Source: Collimonas silvisoli
GTDB lineage: Bacteria > Pseudomonadota > Gammaproteobacteria > Burkholderiales > Burkholderiaceae_D
Length of the DNA: 64,000 bases
Direction: 5' to 3'
Assembly: GCF_018305005.1 (NCBI RefSeq)
Contig: NZ_JAGQEG010000007.1
Span: 22,660-86,659, forward strand
Shown here in pieces: positions 27,456 to 36,721 of this stretch. Position 1 is the stretch's first letter. Each line of letters begins with the position of its first letter. The notes beneath the pieces are model-generated. The model did not search any database and was not told where the DNA came from. It worked only from the letters and a program-made list of their open reading frames with translations. Position numbers and translations under genes: made by a program.

Positions 27456-30400
27456 CTAGACGACCTGGACATCGCGCTTCCGTGCAAACAGGTTTTTGAA
27501 CCAATGCTCGAACTCATCGATATAGGTAAATACCACCGGCACCACCAATAAACTCAAGGCTGTCGAAGTCAGCAAACCGCCGATGACGGCAACCGCCATT
27601 GGTTGCCGAAAGCTTGCGTCAGCGCCAAACCCCAAGGCAATCGGCGCCATGCCGGCGATCATGGCGACGGTTGTCATCACGATCGGCCGGGCTCGTTTAT
27701 GACAGGCGTCCATCAATGCATCGAACACCGACAAGCCGCGGTCGCGCTTGCCGACGATGGTGTATTCGACCAGCAGTATCGAGTTCTTGGTCACGATGCC
27801 CATCAGCATGACCAGACCGATCATCGATGGAATATCCAGTTCGCTATGCGCCATAAGCAGCGCCAGGAAGGCGCCGCCGAGCGACAAGGGGATGGCGGAC
27901 AGAATGGTGACCGGCTGCAGGAAATCCCGGAATAGCAGCACCAGCACGCAGAACACGCACAGCACGCCGATAATGATCGCCATGATAAAGCCGGCGCCCA
28001 GCTCCGCCGCTATTTCCGCATCGCCGGTCTGGATCAGCTGCACGCTGGACGGCATCTGCTTGACCGCCGGCAGCGCCTTCGCTGCCGCCAGGGCTTCGCC
28101 CAAAGGCATGCCGCCGAGATCGGCGCTGACCGTGACGTAGCGCCGGCGGTCGTATCTTTCGATTTTCGACGGCCCGCTTTCCACCGATAAACTTGCCACC
28201 GAGGCCAGCGGCACCAGGCCGTTACGGCCCAGCACATGCAGATTGGCAAAGGTACTCACGCTCTGGCGGTCGGCGTCCGGCATGCTGACATTGATATCAA
28301 CCTGCCGGTTGTCCAGGTTCAGCTTGGCAAGATTTGCCGAGAAATCGCCGGCTGTGGCGATGCGCACCACCTGGCCGATGGCGGCGGTCGACACGCCCAG
28401 TTCGCTGGCGCGCTGGAGGTCGGGCCGGACGATGATTTCCGGGCGTTCCAGGCTGGCGGTGGAACTGATATTCGACAGCGTGCCGACGCCGCGCAGCTGG
28501 CGCTCCATCGCCTGGGCAGTGGCCTTCAGCGCATTTTCATTGTCGCCGGCAAGGATCAGCTGCATCTTCTCGCCGGGGCCGCCCGCGCCCACCGTGAAAC
28601 GGGCGCCCGGAACATTCAGCAAGGCCCGCCGCACAGCCCTTTCGATTTCGGTCTGGACCGGACGTTTGGCGCGATCCGCCAAGGAAAGTGTGAGCGATCC
28701 GTTGCGTACTTCGCCGGCCTGAAGCTGGCCGCCGCCGACCACCTGCGACACGCCCACCGTCGTAAAAATATTATCGATGCCGCCGACGCTGCCCAGCGCG
28801 CCGCGCGCCCTCTCGGCAGCCGCCAGCGTATTTTTCAGTGAGCTGCCTGGCGGCAGTTCGACATTGACCGTCGTATACCCGCGGTCGGCCGGCGGCATCA
28901 AGCCGCTGGAAATGAAGGGAATCAGCGCGACCGAACCGACAAAGAACAGCGTTGCAGCCAGCATGGTGGTCTTGCGGTGTGCGAGACACCAGCGCACCGC
29001 ATGCAGATACCTGCGCATGATCTTGCCGTCCTGCTGCTCGACCGCATGCTTAGCCTTCAGCAGATAGGCGGCCATCATCGGCGTCAGGATACGCGCCACC
29101 AGCAGCGACGTCAGGACAGCGATGACCGCGGTCCAGCCGAACTGCTTGAAGAACAGGCCCGGAATGCCGCTCATCATGGCCGTCGGCAGAAACACCACGA
29201 CCAGGGTCATGGTGGTGGCAATCACGGCCAGTGCGATTTCCGTCACCGCATCGCCGGCAGCCTGCAGGATAGGCTTGCCCATATGCGCATGGCGCTCGAT
29301 ATTTTCGACCTCGACAATCGCATCGTCGACCAGGATGCCGACGATCACCGCCAGCGCCAGCAAGGTCAAGGTGTTCAGGGAAAAACCGAACCATGCCATG
29401 GCGGCAAAGGCCGGCAGGATCGACAAGGGCAGCGCCGAGGCGGCGACCAAGGTCGCGCGCCAGTCGCGCAGGAACCACCACACCACCAGCACCGCCAGGA
29501 TGGAGCCCTCGTACAGCATATCCATCGAGCCTTCATATTGCTCCTTGGTATAGCCGACGGTTCCCGAAATGCGCGTAAATTTCAAGGCATGGTTGTTGAC
29601 TTGCAGCTTTTCCAGCGCGGCGGCGACGTTTTTCGCAATCACGGTTTCGTCGTAGCCCTTGGCGCGGAACACCTTGAAGCCAACCACCGGCTTGCCGTCC
29701 AATAATGCAATCTGGGCCCGCTCTGCGCTGGCGTCGCTGATGGTCGCGATTTGATCGAGCCTGAGTTTGCGGCCGTTGGCCAGGGTCACCGGAAATGCCG
29801 CCAGCTCGGAAGCCTGGCGCACTGTCGCGATCACGCGCGCCGATTGTTCTTCCAGGCCGAACTGGCCGCGGCCGCCCGACGATTCCTGCTGCATATTGCG
29901 TAACGCCTGCGAGACGTCGGCGGCAGTCACTCCCTGCGCCGCCATGCGGACCGGATCGACGGCGACACGGACCTGACGCGTCAAGCCGCCCACCCGGTCC
30001 ATGCGGCCGACGCCTGGCACCGCCAGGATTGCCTTGCCGACCGTATCGTCGACGAACCAGGACAGCGACTCTTCGTCCATATCGCCGGCGCCGATGGCAT
30101 ACACCAGCACCGCATCGCCGCCGACGGTCACCGCGCTGACGGTCGGTTGCTGCAGATCCGTCGGCAATTGGGAGCGCACGCTGTCGACCGCGTTCTTGGC
30201 GTCGATCAGGGCATCCGAGATATTTTTCTCCAGCACGAATTCCACCGTGATCTGCACCTGGCCGTCGGTAATCGAGGTACGCAGATGCTTGAGCCCGCTC
30301 ATGGTGGCCAGCGCGTTTTCTACTTTCCGCGCCACCTCGGTTTCCAGCTGCGCCGGCGCCGCGCCCGGCTGCGTCAAGGTGATATTGACGGTTGGCAGAT

Positions 30401-30521
30401 CGATGTCCGGCAGATTTTGAATCGGCAGTTTATGGAAACCCATGATGCCGGCTATCGTCAACAAGGCAAACAGCAGGATCGCCGGAATCGGATTGCGGAT
30501 GGACCAGGTTGCGAAATTCAT
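27456..30521 (-). CDS. RND-family multidrug efflux permease (AcrB/MexB superfamily)
   Basis: This 1021-residue inner-membrane proton-driven pump begins with MNFATWSIRNPIPAILLFALL, the usual first transmembrane segment. Two large periplasmic loops alternate with 12 membrane segments. The proton-relay aspartates D399-D400 lie in GILVDDAIVEVENIERH, and the C-terminal half has IVTKNSILLVEYT with the matching Lys. Its start overlaps the adaptor stop by ATGA, so the two are translationally coupled. The short hydrophilic profile and NFATWSIRNP start resemble permeases exporting small hydrophobic drugs, but substrate is not readable. The regulator is probably the divergent TetR protein. Confidence 0.93.
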   Translation of the reverse strand: MNFATWSIRNPIPAILLFALLTIAGIMGFHKLPIQNLPDIDLPTVNITLTQPGAAPAQLETEVARKVENALATMSGLKHLRTSITDGQVQITVEFVLEKNISDALIDAKNAVDSVRSQLPTDLQQPTVSAVTVGGDAVLVYAIGAGDMDEESLSWFVDDTVGKAILAVPGVGRMDRVGGLTRQVRVAVDPVRMAAQGVTAADVSQALRNMQQESSGGRGQFGLEEQSARVIATVRQASELAAFPVTLANGRKLRLDQIATISDASAERAQIALLDGKPVVGFKVFRAKGYDETVIAKNVAAALEKLQVNNHALKFTRISGTVGYTKEQYEGSMDMLYEGSILAVLVVWWFLRDWRATLVAASALPLSILPAFAAMAWFGFSLNTLTLLALAVIVGILVDDAIVEVENIERHAHMGKPILQAAGDAVTEIALAVIATTMTLVVVFLPTAMMSGIPGLFFKQFGWTAVIAVLTSLLVARILTPMMAAYLLKAKHAVEQQDGKIMRRYLHAVRWCLAHRKTTMLAATLFFVGSVALIPFISSGLMPPADRGYTTVNVELPPGSSLKNTLAAAERARGALGSVGGIDNIFTTVGVSQVVGGGQLQAGEVRNGSLTLSLADRAKRPVQTEIERAVRRALLNVPGARFTVGAGGPGEKMQLILAGDNENALKATAQAMERQLRGVGTLSNISSTASLERPEIIVRPDLQRASELGVSTAAIGQVVRIATAGDFSANLAKLNLDNRQVDINVSMPDADRQSVSTFANLHVLGRNGLVPLASVASLSVESGPSKIERYDRRRYVTVSADLGGMPLGEALAAAKALPAVKQMPSSVQLIQTGDAEIAAELGAGFIMAIIIGVLCVFCVLVLLFRDFLQPVTILSAIPLSLGGAFLALLMAHSELDIPSMIGLVMLMGIVTKNSILLVEYTIVGKRDRGLSVFDALMDACHKRARPIVMTTVAMIAGMAPIALGFGADASFRQPMAVAVIGGLLTSTALSLLVVPVVFTYIDEFEHWFKNLFARKRDVQVV

Positions 30522-31687
30522 TTGGTCTCCTTCGCTGCCGGCGTTGCACCGGCACTTGGATCGGTACTTGGATCGGTACTGGGATCAGCGCTGGCAACCC
30601 GCACGGTATCGCCCTCATTGAGGAAGCCGGCGCCGAGCACGACCACCTGATCCGCTTGCGCAACGCCTTTCACAATCTCGATGTCGGTCCCTTGCCGGCG
30701 CCCGGTGACGACCGCCAGCCGCTCCACCTTGTTGCTGCCGTCGCTGCGCAGCTTGAGCACATAAGCATGACCGTCGCGGATGACGATGCTCTGCGCCGGA
30801 ACCACTAGCGCCGGCGTTGGATCGAGCGCAATCGAACCGTTTGCATACATCCCGGCCCGCACCGCCTGGCCGTCGGCGATATCGGCATAGACCGTGCCGA
30901 GCCGCAATGCGCTGTCCAGCGACGGCGCCGTCTGGCGCACCACGGCAGACGCCGTGGCGCCGTCCGGCAACGCCAGCGCCACCCGCTGGCTGGCCGCAAT
31001 GCGAGCCAGCTGTTCCGCCGTCACTTCGCCGCGCCACTCCAGGCGCCCTTTCAAGATCATCCTGAATAATTCCTGTCCGGTCGACACCACGGAACCGGGG
31101 GTGGCGGAGCGCGCGCTGATGACGCCGTCGTCGGCGGCGGTCACATCGGTATAACGCAACTGCAACTGTTTGAACGCAAGTTGCGCGCGCGCCGTCTTCG
31201 CCAGCGTGGTCGATTGCAGCACATCCTGGTCGCTGATGCCGCCGCTGCCCTGCAGGGAGATAGCGCGTTTGGCGTTGGCTTCGGCTTGCTCGTAAGCGGC
31301 GACCAGTTGCGCCTCTTCGGCGCGCAGCAGATCGGGATTGAGGCGTGCCAGGATCTGCCCTTTTTTGACATGGTCGCCGACATTGACGCGTACCTGGTCC
31401 AGTTGATAGCCGCCGATCTGACTGCCTATGATCGCTTCCTGCCAGGGCGCAACGGCGCCGGATGCGTTCAGGGTCTCGGCCCAGCTGACCTGGACCGGCC
31501 GGGCGATTGTCACTGTCAGTGCCGGCGTGGTCTGGACCGGCTTTGCTTCGGCTTTTCCGGACTTCACCGTCATGATCACGCCAGCGCCGATCGCAGCAAC
31601 GGCAAAAGCGATGGCGACGACGACGGCGATGTTCTTGCGCCGTGGGGAGGATTTGACTTGCACTATCGATGGTTCAGACGCATTCAT
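30518..31687 (-). CDS. RND efflux periplasmic adaptor subunit (membrane fusion protein)
   Basis: The 389-residue adaptor bridges permease and outer-membrane channel. A membrane anchor lies at about residues 19-40 (IAVVVAIAFAVAAIGAGVIM). It is followed by a lipoyl-type half-motif VGDHVKKGQILARLNPDLL, a helical hairpin and a beta-barrel domain with the second lipoyl half TAADDGVISAR. The C-terminal tail contains a short tandem repeat, DPSTDPSTDPS, at residues 368-378, encoded by near-identical 12-bp DNA units. It is the middle gene of the efflux operon, about 90 nt after the channel gene's stop and overlapping the permease start. Confidence 0.92.
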   Translation of the reverse strand: MNASEPSIVQVKSSPRRKNIAVVVAIAFAVAAIGAGVIMTVKSGKAEAKPVQTTPALTVTIARPVQVSWAETLNASGAVAPWQEAIIGSQIGGYQLDQVRVNVGDHVKKGQILARLNPDLLRAEEAQLVAAYEQAEANAKRAISLQGSGGISDQDVLQSTTLAKTARAQLAFKQLQLRYTDVTAADDGVISARSATPGSVVSTGQELFRMILKGRLEWRGEVTAEQLARIAASQRVALALPDGATASAVVRQTAPSLDSALRLGTVYADIADGQAVRAGMYANGSIALDPTPALVVPAQSIVIRDGHAYVLKLRSDGSNKVERLAVVTGRRQGTDIEIVKGVAQADQVVVLGAGFLNEGDTVRVASADPSTDPSTDPSAGATPAAKETK

Positions 31688-31775
31688 GGATGAGTTCCTG
31701 GTGTATGGCTATCGTATTGTTGTGGATTACGGTTGCATGAGTTGCATGAGTCGCGTGAAGAGGCACAGCCGGACG

Positions 31776-33221
31776 CTAGCTCGGGTTATCGATTTGTCCG
31801 GTCGCCTGCATCAGGCTGATCCAGGCTTGTCCCTGGTCGCGTTTGGCGGCAATGAAATTCTCTTCGGCAGTCTGGCGCTGCCGCCTGGCGTCTTCCAGCT
31901 CGAACATGCTGATGGCCCCGGCCCGCCACTGCGCCTGGCTGGCGCGGAAACTGCGCTGCGCGGCGTCTACCGCATCCTGCGACGATTTCACGCGCTCTTC
32001 GGCCGATGTCTGGAAGGCCAGCGCATCCTCCACGTTCTGCACGACGGTGCGTAAAGTTGCCTGCAATGTCGCGGCCGCTTCCTGGTAGCGCCCGGTCGCG
32101 GCATCCACATTGGCCGCTCCGGCGCCGCCGTCGAACAAAGGAACGGTCAACGCCGGCCCTGCCGACCAGCTGGTGAAACCGACGGAATTGCCGACGGCGC
32201 GCAGCCACTGGCCGGACAAGGCTGCGCTGAGGCTGATTGCCGGCAGCCGCTGCGCCCTCGCCACGGCGATATCCGACCATGCCGCCGCCAGCGACCGTTC
32301 GGCCGACACCAGGCTCGGGTGGTCGCGCAGCACGGTTGCCGGCAGCACCGGCTGGATTGCCGGCGGAGTCGGCATGACATGCGCGACATCGTCAAGAATC
32401 TCGCTGCTTTCCTTCGGATCGGCGCTGGTCGCTGGCGGCAGCAGCAGGCCGCGCACCGCTGCCGCCGGCTGTCCGGTCAGCGCCACCAACGCATCGACAT
32501 TGCGCGTGCACTGCTCCTGCTGGCTGATCCGTGCGGTACGCGCGTTGGCCAGGTTGGTCAGCGCGCTGAATTCCGCCGAAGGTGCGATATAGCCGACCTC
32601 ACGCCGCTTGCGTGTGAGGGCCAGTTCGGTTTCCCTCGAAGCGATGTCGGCGTCGCGCACTTGCAGCGAATAGGCGCAAGCGCGCAGGGAGAGACTGGTA
32701 TTGGCGACTTGTGCCGCCAGCGAAAGACGGGCGCCTTGCGCATCCGCTGTCCGTGCATCCAGCCGTCGTTGCGCGGCGGCGACGGACTCCCTTATGCGTC
32801 CCCAAAGGTCGATCTCCCAGCTGAAGTCGGCGCCGATGGACGAGGAACTCTCGATCATGGTGGTAGAGCTGCCGACACCCGCGGTGTTCTGGGTTTGTGC
32901 CCGCGTAGCATTTGCGCTGCCATTTACCGCAGGCAAGCGCTGTGCATTTGCCACACCGGCTGCGGCCTTGGCCTGGTCTACCCTGGCAACGGCCTGGGCC
33001 AATGTAGGGTTGTCGGCAAACGCGGATGCGATCAGGCTATCGATAGCCTGATCGCCCAATTGCGTCCACCACTGACCGGTCGCGGCGACACTGTCCGGCT
33101 TTCCGCGGAGCGGCATATTTTCCCAGTCGGCAGGAAGCCGCGACTTGGGCGGCGAATACGCGGGCTGGGTCGCGCACGCCGTCAAGGCCAGAGCAATCGC
33201 CGCGACGGCGAACAATCTCAT
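31776..33221 (-). CDS. Outer-membrane efflux lipoprotein (NodT/OprM type)
   Basis: This TolC-like channel subunit has duplicated OEP domains rich in long helices and Ala/Gln. The lipoprotein signal is MRLFAVAAIALALTAC, with the lipidated Cys at residue 16. I therefore chose the ATG at 33221, although in-frame ATGs at 33254 and 33305 would give longer N-regions. The product has 481 residues. The first gene of an operon channel-adaptor-permease is unusual, since the channel gene is more often last. It is divergent from the TetR gene, and the shared 199-nt gap has two operator-like palindromes. Confidence 0.88.
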   Translation of the reverse strand: MRLFAVAAIALALTACATQPAYSPPKSRLPADWENMPLRGKPDSVAATGQWWTQLGDQAIDSLIASAFADNPTLAQAVARVDQAKAAAGVANAQRLPAVNGSANATRAQTQNTAGVGSSTTMIESSSSIGADFSWEIDLWGRIRESVAAAQRRLDARTADAQGARLSLAAQVANTSLSLRACAYSLQVRDADIASRETELALTRKRREVGYIAPSAEFSALTNLANARTARISQQEQCTRNVDALVALTGQPAAAVRGLLLPPATSADPKESSEILDDVAHVMPTPPAIQPVLPATVLRDHPSLVSAERSLAAAWSDIAVARAQRLPAISLSAALSGQWLRAVGNSVGFTSWSAGPALTVPLFDGGAGAANVDAATGRYQEAAATLQATLRTVVQNVEDALAFQTSAEERVKSSQDAVDAAQRSFRASQAQWRAGAISMFELEDARRQRQTAEENFIAAKRDQGQAWISLMQATGQIDNPS

Positions 33222-33313
33222 GCGAGATCCGGGTAGTGCAAATAATTTCGGCATATTCGTAGCAATCCATTCCCGCTTTAGCTGGAGCCAATCGGCTCCG
33301 GTCATGCCGATCT

Positions 33314-33345
33314 ATATAATAGATCGAACAATCTATCTATTATAT
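33314..33345. promoter_or_regulatory. Operator-like palindrome 1 in the TetR/efflux intergenic region
   Basis: ATATAATAGAT (33314-33324) and ATCTATTATAT (33335-33345) form a perfect 11-bp inverted repeat with a 10-nt spacer. Within it TAGATCGAACAATCTA (33320-33335) matches a second site at 33374-33389. The TATAAT-like content suggests it overlaps a promoter -10 element. Confidence 0.65.
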
Positions 33346-33373
33346 GCAGGAATGAGCAGCCGTCAAATTATGT

Positions 33374-33389
33374 TAGATTGATCACTCTA
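33374..33389. promoter_or_regulatory. Operator-like palindrome 2 upstream of tetR
   Basis: TAGATTGATCACTCTA shares 13 of 16 bases with TAGATCGAACAATCTA at 33320-33335 and keeps the TAGAT/TCTA ends. It lies 31 nt before the TetR start codon, consistent with autorepression. Confidence 0.6.
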
Positions 33390-33420
33390 TTTTGTATCTA
33401 TTTGGTTATCAGGAGACGGC

Positions 33421-34050
33421 ATGCGTAAAATCGACCCGGTTAAACACGAGCAAAAGCGGCGCGATATTCTCGAAGCCGCAGGCCGTTGTTTTGCCAAAGA
33501 CGGGTTCCGCGGCGCCAGCATTTCAAATATATGCTCTGAAGCGAAAATCAGTTCCGGGCATCTCTATCATTATTTCGTCAGCAAGGAAGCGATCATCGAG
33601 GCCATGGCCGAAGTCGGCCTGGAACATGCGGAAGTGCGCTTTCATCATCTGATGAAAAGCGACAATCCCATCGAAGGAGTCATAGCGGAAATCGAGCAAG
33701 CCAGCAGCCAGAGTTGCATCGAGCAACGACATCACGCCGACATGCGCGCCAAGAAACAACTGCATCTGGACATGCTTGCCGAAGCCGGCCGCAATCCTGC
33801 AATGGCAGAAATTGTAAGAAAGCATTCTGCAAAAATAAACGGCATGCTGGCAACTCTTCTGAGAGCTGCCCAGGAACGTGGGCAGATCGATCAGGCGCTC
33901 GATGCAGATGTCGCCGCCGCCCTTTTGCTGGGCACATTTGAAGGCGTCGGCAAGATGACGATCCGCGATCCCGGCCACGATATGAAAAAGGAACTGGATA
34001 TGCTGACCACGCTGATCAAGCGCTTTCTGGCGCCCGGCTCAAGTAAATAA
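33421..34050 (+). CDS. TetR/AcrR-family transcriptional repressor
   Basis: This 209-residue protein has the N-terminal TetR helix-turn-helix from about residue 10 to 56, including RRDILEAAGRCFAKDGF, ISNICSEAKISSGHLYHYFVSKEAII (key part SSGHLYHYFVSKEA). The C-terminal ligand-binding region is helical and shows the TetR_C_6-like end of BetI-type regulators. AGGAGA 5 nt before the ATG fixes the start. It is divergent from the efflux operon, and the two near-identical palindromes between them are its probable operators. The inducer is unknown. Confidence 0.92.
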   Translation: MRKIDPVKHEQKRRDILEAAGRCFAKDGFRGASISNICSEAKISSGHLYHYFVSKEAIIEAMAEVGLEHAEVRFHHLMKSDNPIEGVIAEIEQASSQSCIEQRHHADMRAKKQLHLDMLAEAGRNPAMAEIVRKHSAKINGMLATLLRAAQERGQIDQALDADVAAALLLGTFEGVGKMTIRDPGHDMKKELDMLTTLIKRFLAPGSSK

Positions 34051-34127
34051 ATCACCGAAAGCCTTGCAACGCATGATTAGCATGGCAGAGGCCGCCGGCA
34101 AGGTGCACGGAGACTCAGCCTCAAAAA

Positions 34128-34538
34128 TCACTTGATCGGGATCAAAGTCCCTTTGAGTCTTTCAGCAGTGCCGTCCGGTAAAAAGATATTGGAATACGCG
34201 ACGTTGTTTTCGAAATCCTCGACATGCACCACATGTTGACCGGCCCGGCGCGACCAATACACCATGAACATCTTCGGACCGACCTGCGTGACGACAATTT
34301 GTACCGACTGTGTGTTTTTTCCATCAGGCGAGGTGAACGTCATCTCCGTCTCGGATTTGAAATCGAGCCGAAATTTCTGCTTCCCGAAATCGACTGCATA
34401 GGAATGCCCCACCGCAGGAAATGCGCCAACAGCTACGGTTGGCACCGCATGTTCATCCACCGTCACCTGTGCGTGCACCATTGGCAATAACGAGAAGCTG
34501 CTTGCTGCCACGAGAGCGGCGGCTGCCATTTTTTTCAT
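34128..34538 (-). CDS. Secreted small protein with MoaF-like (lipocalin-type) domain
   Basis: This 136-residue protein has a clear signal peptide, MKKMAAAALVAASSFSLLPM, cut after VHA. The mature part, with VGHSYAVDFGKQKFRLDFKS, GPKMFMVYWSRRAGQHVVHVEDF (key part VVHVEDFENN) and a closing FLPDGTAERLKGTL, resembles the beta-barrel domain found in MoaF C-termini and related stand-alone proteins, as I recall them. AGGA lies 7 nt before the ATG at 34538; the frame stays open upstream but without a good start. Role unknown. It is convergent with tetR and follows the NmrA-like gene. Confidence 0.75.
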   Translation of the reverse strand: MKKMAAAALVAASSFSLLPMVHAQVTVDEHAVPTVAVGAFPAVGHSYAVDFGKQKFRLDFKSETEMTFTSPDGKNTQSVQIVVTQVGPKMFMVYWSRRAGQHVVHVEDFENNVAYSNIFLPDGTAERLKGTLIPIK

Positions 34539-34582
34539 GTTTAATCCTCGATTTGAATGCGTTATTACGTATAAACAGACTC

Positions 34583-35470
34583 TTAACTGCTGCGATAAGC
34601 AGCAGCGAATACGGATGACCAGGTTTCCAGCGATGTCGTCGTACTGTTGCCGGCGGTGCGGGTCACGCAATCCTGAATCCGGCGACTGCTCAATGCCATG
34701 GCCATTTCTTCAAACTTGTTCGCCACGTCGATAGAAAAACCATTCGCCACCAGCGCTGCCTTGGCATCGGCCGGCGCAGCTTGTACGTAGGGGATGTCCG
34801 GTCGCCCGACCGCAGCAGCAAGAATCGATGCACTCTCGCGCATGGTGTAATCGCGATTGCCGAGCAAGTATTGCGCCGACTTGCCGCTGAAGTCCGGTTG
34901 CATCAAGGCAGTAGCTGCTGCGAGAGCAATATCCGCCGTACAAACCATAGGAAATGGAACGTCGCCGTCCATCATGTCCGGGAAGACGCCGAAATGCTGC
35001 ATTGGGCCGATCTTGAACAGCAGGTTTTCCATGAACGACGCCGGTCGCAAATGCAGTACGTCAACGTCGGCCAGGCTATTCAAGCGTTGCTCTTGGCGGT
35101 ACAAACCTTCAATCGGCCCAGTGCCGTGCGCCAACGTGGCAGCCGCGCTGGAAAGATTGACTACCTTGCTCACGCCGCTAGCTGCAATCGCCGCCGTCAC
35201 CGCACTACCGAAGCGGTCCACTGCAATCGAGTGACTGGGAGCAGCAAAATTCGGCGGTGTCAACGTGAACAAGACGTGCGTACCTTCCAGTGATTTTGTG
35301 AGAAAGGTAACGTCGGCGGCATCGCCAATGCGTGCATCAACGCCAACGCCCGTCAGATTGGCAAATGCGTCGGCGTTTTGTGTGATGGCCCGTACAGGTG
35401 CGCCCTGCTTGACAAGATGTGCGAGCAGTTTGCGACCGATCTGCCCATTGGCTCCGATAATGACGTACAT
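34583..35470 (-). CDS. NmrA-like NAD(P)-binding oxidoreductase
   Basis: This 295-residue atypical short-chain dehydrogenase-fold protein starts with the dinucleotide-binding motif GANGQIG at residues 6-12. The usual catalytic YxxxK pattern is replaced by the EGLYRQEQRLNSL stretch, as in NmrA/QOR2-type quinone reductases and redox sensors. AGGAG lies upstream at a rather long spacing of 12 nt. It is the last gene of a same-strand group that also includes a substrate-binding protein, a YcaC-like hydrolase, a SnoaL-like protein and an AraC regulator. Substrate unknown; quinone reductase or a redox-sensing role are both possible. Confidence 0.85.
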   Translation of the reverse strand: MYVIIGANGQIGRKLLAHLVKQGAPVRAITQNADAFANLTGVGVDARIGDAADVTFLTKSLEGTHVLFTLTPPNFAAPSHSIAVDRFGSAVTAAIAASGVSKVVNLSSAAATLAHGTGPIEGLYRQEQRLNSLADVDVLHLRPASFMENLLFKIGPMQHFGVFPDMMDGDVPFPMVCTADIALAAATALMQPDFSGKSAQYLLGNRDYTMRESASILAAAVGRPDIPYVQAAPADAKAALVANGFSIDVANKFEEMAMALSSRRIQDCVTRTAGNSTTTSLETWSSVFAAAYRSS

Positions 35471-35536
35471 GATGCTGGCTGGCTCCTAGATTGTTGAAGA
35501 AAGTAGTGAAGAAACAGTGGCCTACCTCCTTGACAA

Positions 35537-36721
35537 TCAATCGTAAGGAAAACTAAGCCCGCCGGAGATCAGGTCTGGCGGCGACACCACGATTTGCCTC
35601 GACCCGTTCTGGAATTGACCAACCTCATGGCCCGATATTCCCTGGAATTGGACCTGCAAGACCCGTGGCTCTGCCCACTCACCATTGACGCCAAAGCTGA
35701 TAGCGCCCATGACGGTGTGAAAGGTAGTGTCTCGTGCGTACGCCGAGAGGCTTGCGTCGTCGAAGCCGCCGGTGGCTTCGACAGCCTGAGCCACCACCTG
35801 CATTTGAGCGTAGGCGAGCGGCGCCATGTAATGTCCGAGGAGGTCGACGCCAGCCTCGCTAGCTCGCGCTTGATAGGTATCCAGCAGTTCCTGCACGCCT
35901 GGGAACATCATCTTAGGGACTGGCGCCCAATATTCGTAGTTCACGAATCCATTGAGCAGCGGGCCGAGCGTGGTTTTCACTGCAGCGTTCTGAGGACCGA
36001 TCATGGCGCCGCCGACCATCTTCGGGCGGAACCGATGTTCTCGGATGGTTCGTACGAGACCGATCGAGTCAGCCAGGTAGGAGCAGAGAAACAGCAAATC
36101 GCAAGCGCTTTCGGCGACTGCGTCGATGACAGGCGCAAAATCTTCGGTCGTCAGCGGATAAGTGGCTTCATGGACGATCTGGAAGCCATACTTCTCGGCA
36201 TTGGCCTTCCCGCCGAGTATGGGATTGCGCGAGAATTCAGCGTCCGCAGACACGAGCGCCACGGTTACCGGCCGGGGGCTCTGCTCTGCGGCGAGGGCAA
36301 AGAATCCCTCGGTAAGCGCGGCATTCGGGTCCGGTCCTGTCGGGATCATGGCGAAGTAGTTCGGATAGGCAAGCGCGTTGTTGACGCCGAGGCCCATTAA
36401 CCCGACGAAAAAGCGCTGCCGCTCCATGATCAACGGCATCGCCGGCAAAATGGTGTTGGTGCCGTAACCGCCGATGACGAGATCGACCTTATCTTCATCC
36501 ATCAGCCGCTTGTAGAGGCCGGGAACAAGTGAAGCGTCCGCATGATCGTCATAGCAGACCAGTTCGACCGGTCGGCCGAGCAGCCCGCCCCGGCGGTTGA
36601 TGTCCTGCCGCCAAATAGCATGGGCAAGCCGCGCCGACAGGCTGTTGCCCGCGACCGGACCGGTCAGCGACAGGCAGTACCCGATACGGATGGGCGCTGA
36701 CGCAGCAGGCACCTTAGGCAC
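35537..36721 (-). CDS. Type I periplasmic-binding-fold protein (LivK/AmiC-like) without signal peptide
   Basis: The domain starts at once with APIRIGYCLSLTGPVAG and continues with RRGGLLGRPVELVCYDDHAD and DLVIGGYGTNTILPAMPLI. These are standard motifs of Peripla_BP_6 proteins that bind amino acids, amides or urea. A signal peptide is absent: the frame upstream overlaps the YcaC-like gene and merely reads that gene out of frame. The likely start is the GTG at 36721, overlapping the upstream stop codon by 8 nt, with only a weak GGA before it; a second GTG is at 36712. It is either a truncated transport protein or a cytoplasmic sensor comparable to AmiC. No ABC permease genes are nearby, which favours the sensor or remnant options. 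Confidence 0.75.
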   Translation of the reverse strand: MPKVPAASAPIRIGYCLSLTGPVAGNSLSARLAHAIWRQDINRRGGLLGRPVELVCYDDHADASLVPGLYKRLMDEDKVDLVIGGYGTNTILPAMPLIMERQRFFVGLMGLGVNNALAYPNYFAMIPTGPDPNAALTEGFFALAAEQSPRPVTVALVSADAEFSRNPILGGKANAEKYGFQIVHEATYPLTTEDFAPVIDAVAESACDLLFLCSYLADSIGLVRTIREHRFRPKMVGGAMIGPQNAAVKTTLGPLLNGFVNYEYWAPVPKMMFPGVQELLDTYQARASEAGVDLLGHYMAPLAYAQMQVVAQAVEATGGFDDASLSAYARDTTFHTVMGAISFGVNGEWAEPRVLQVQFQGISGHEVGQFQNGSRQIVVSPPDLISGGLSFPYD

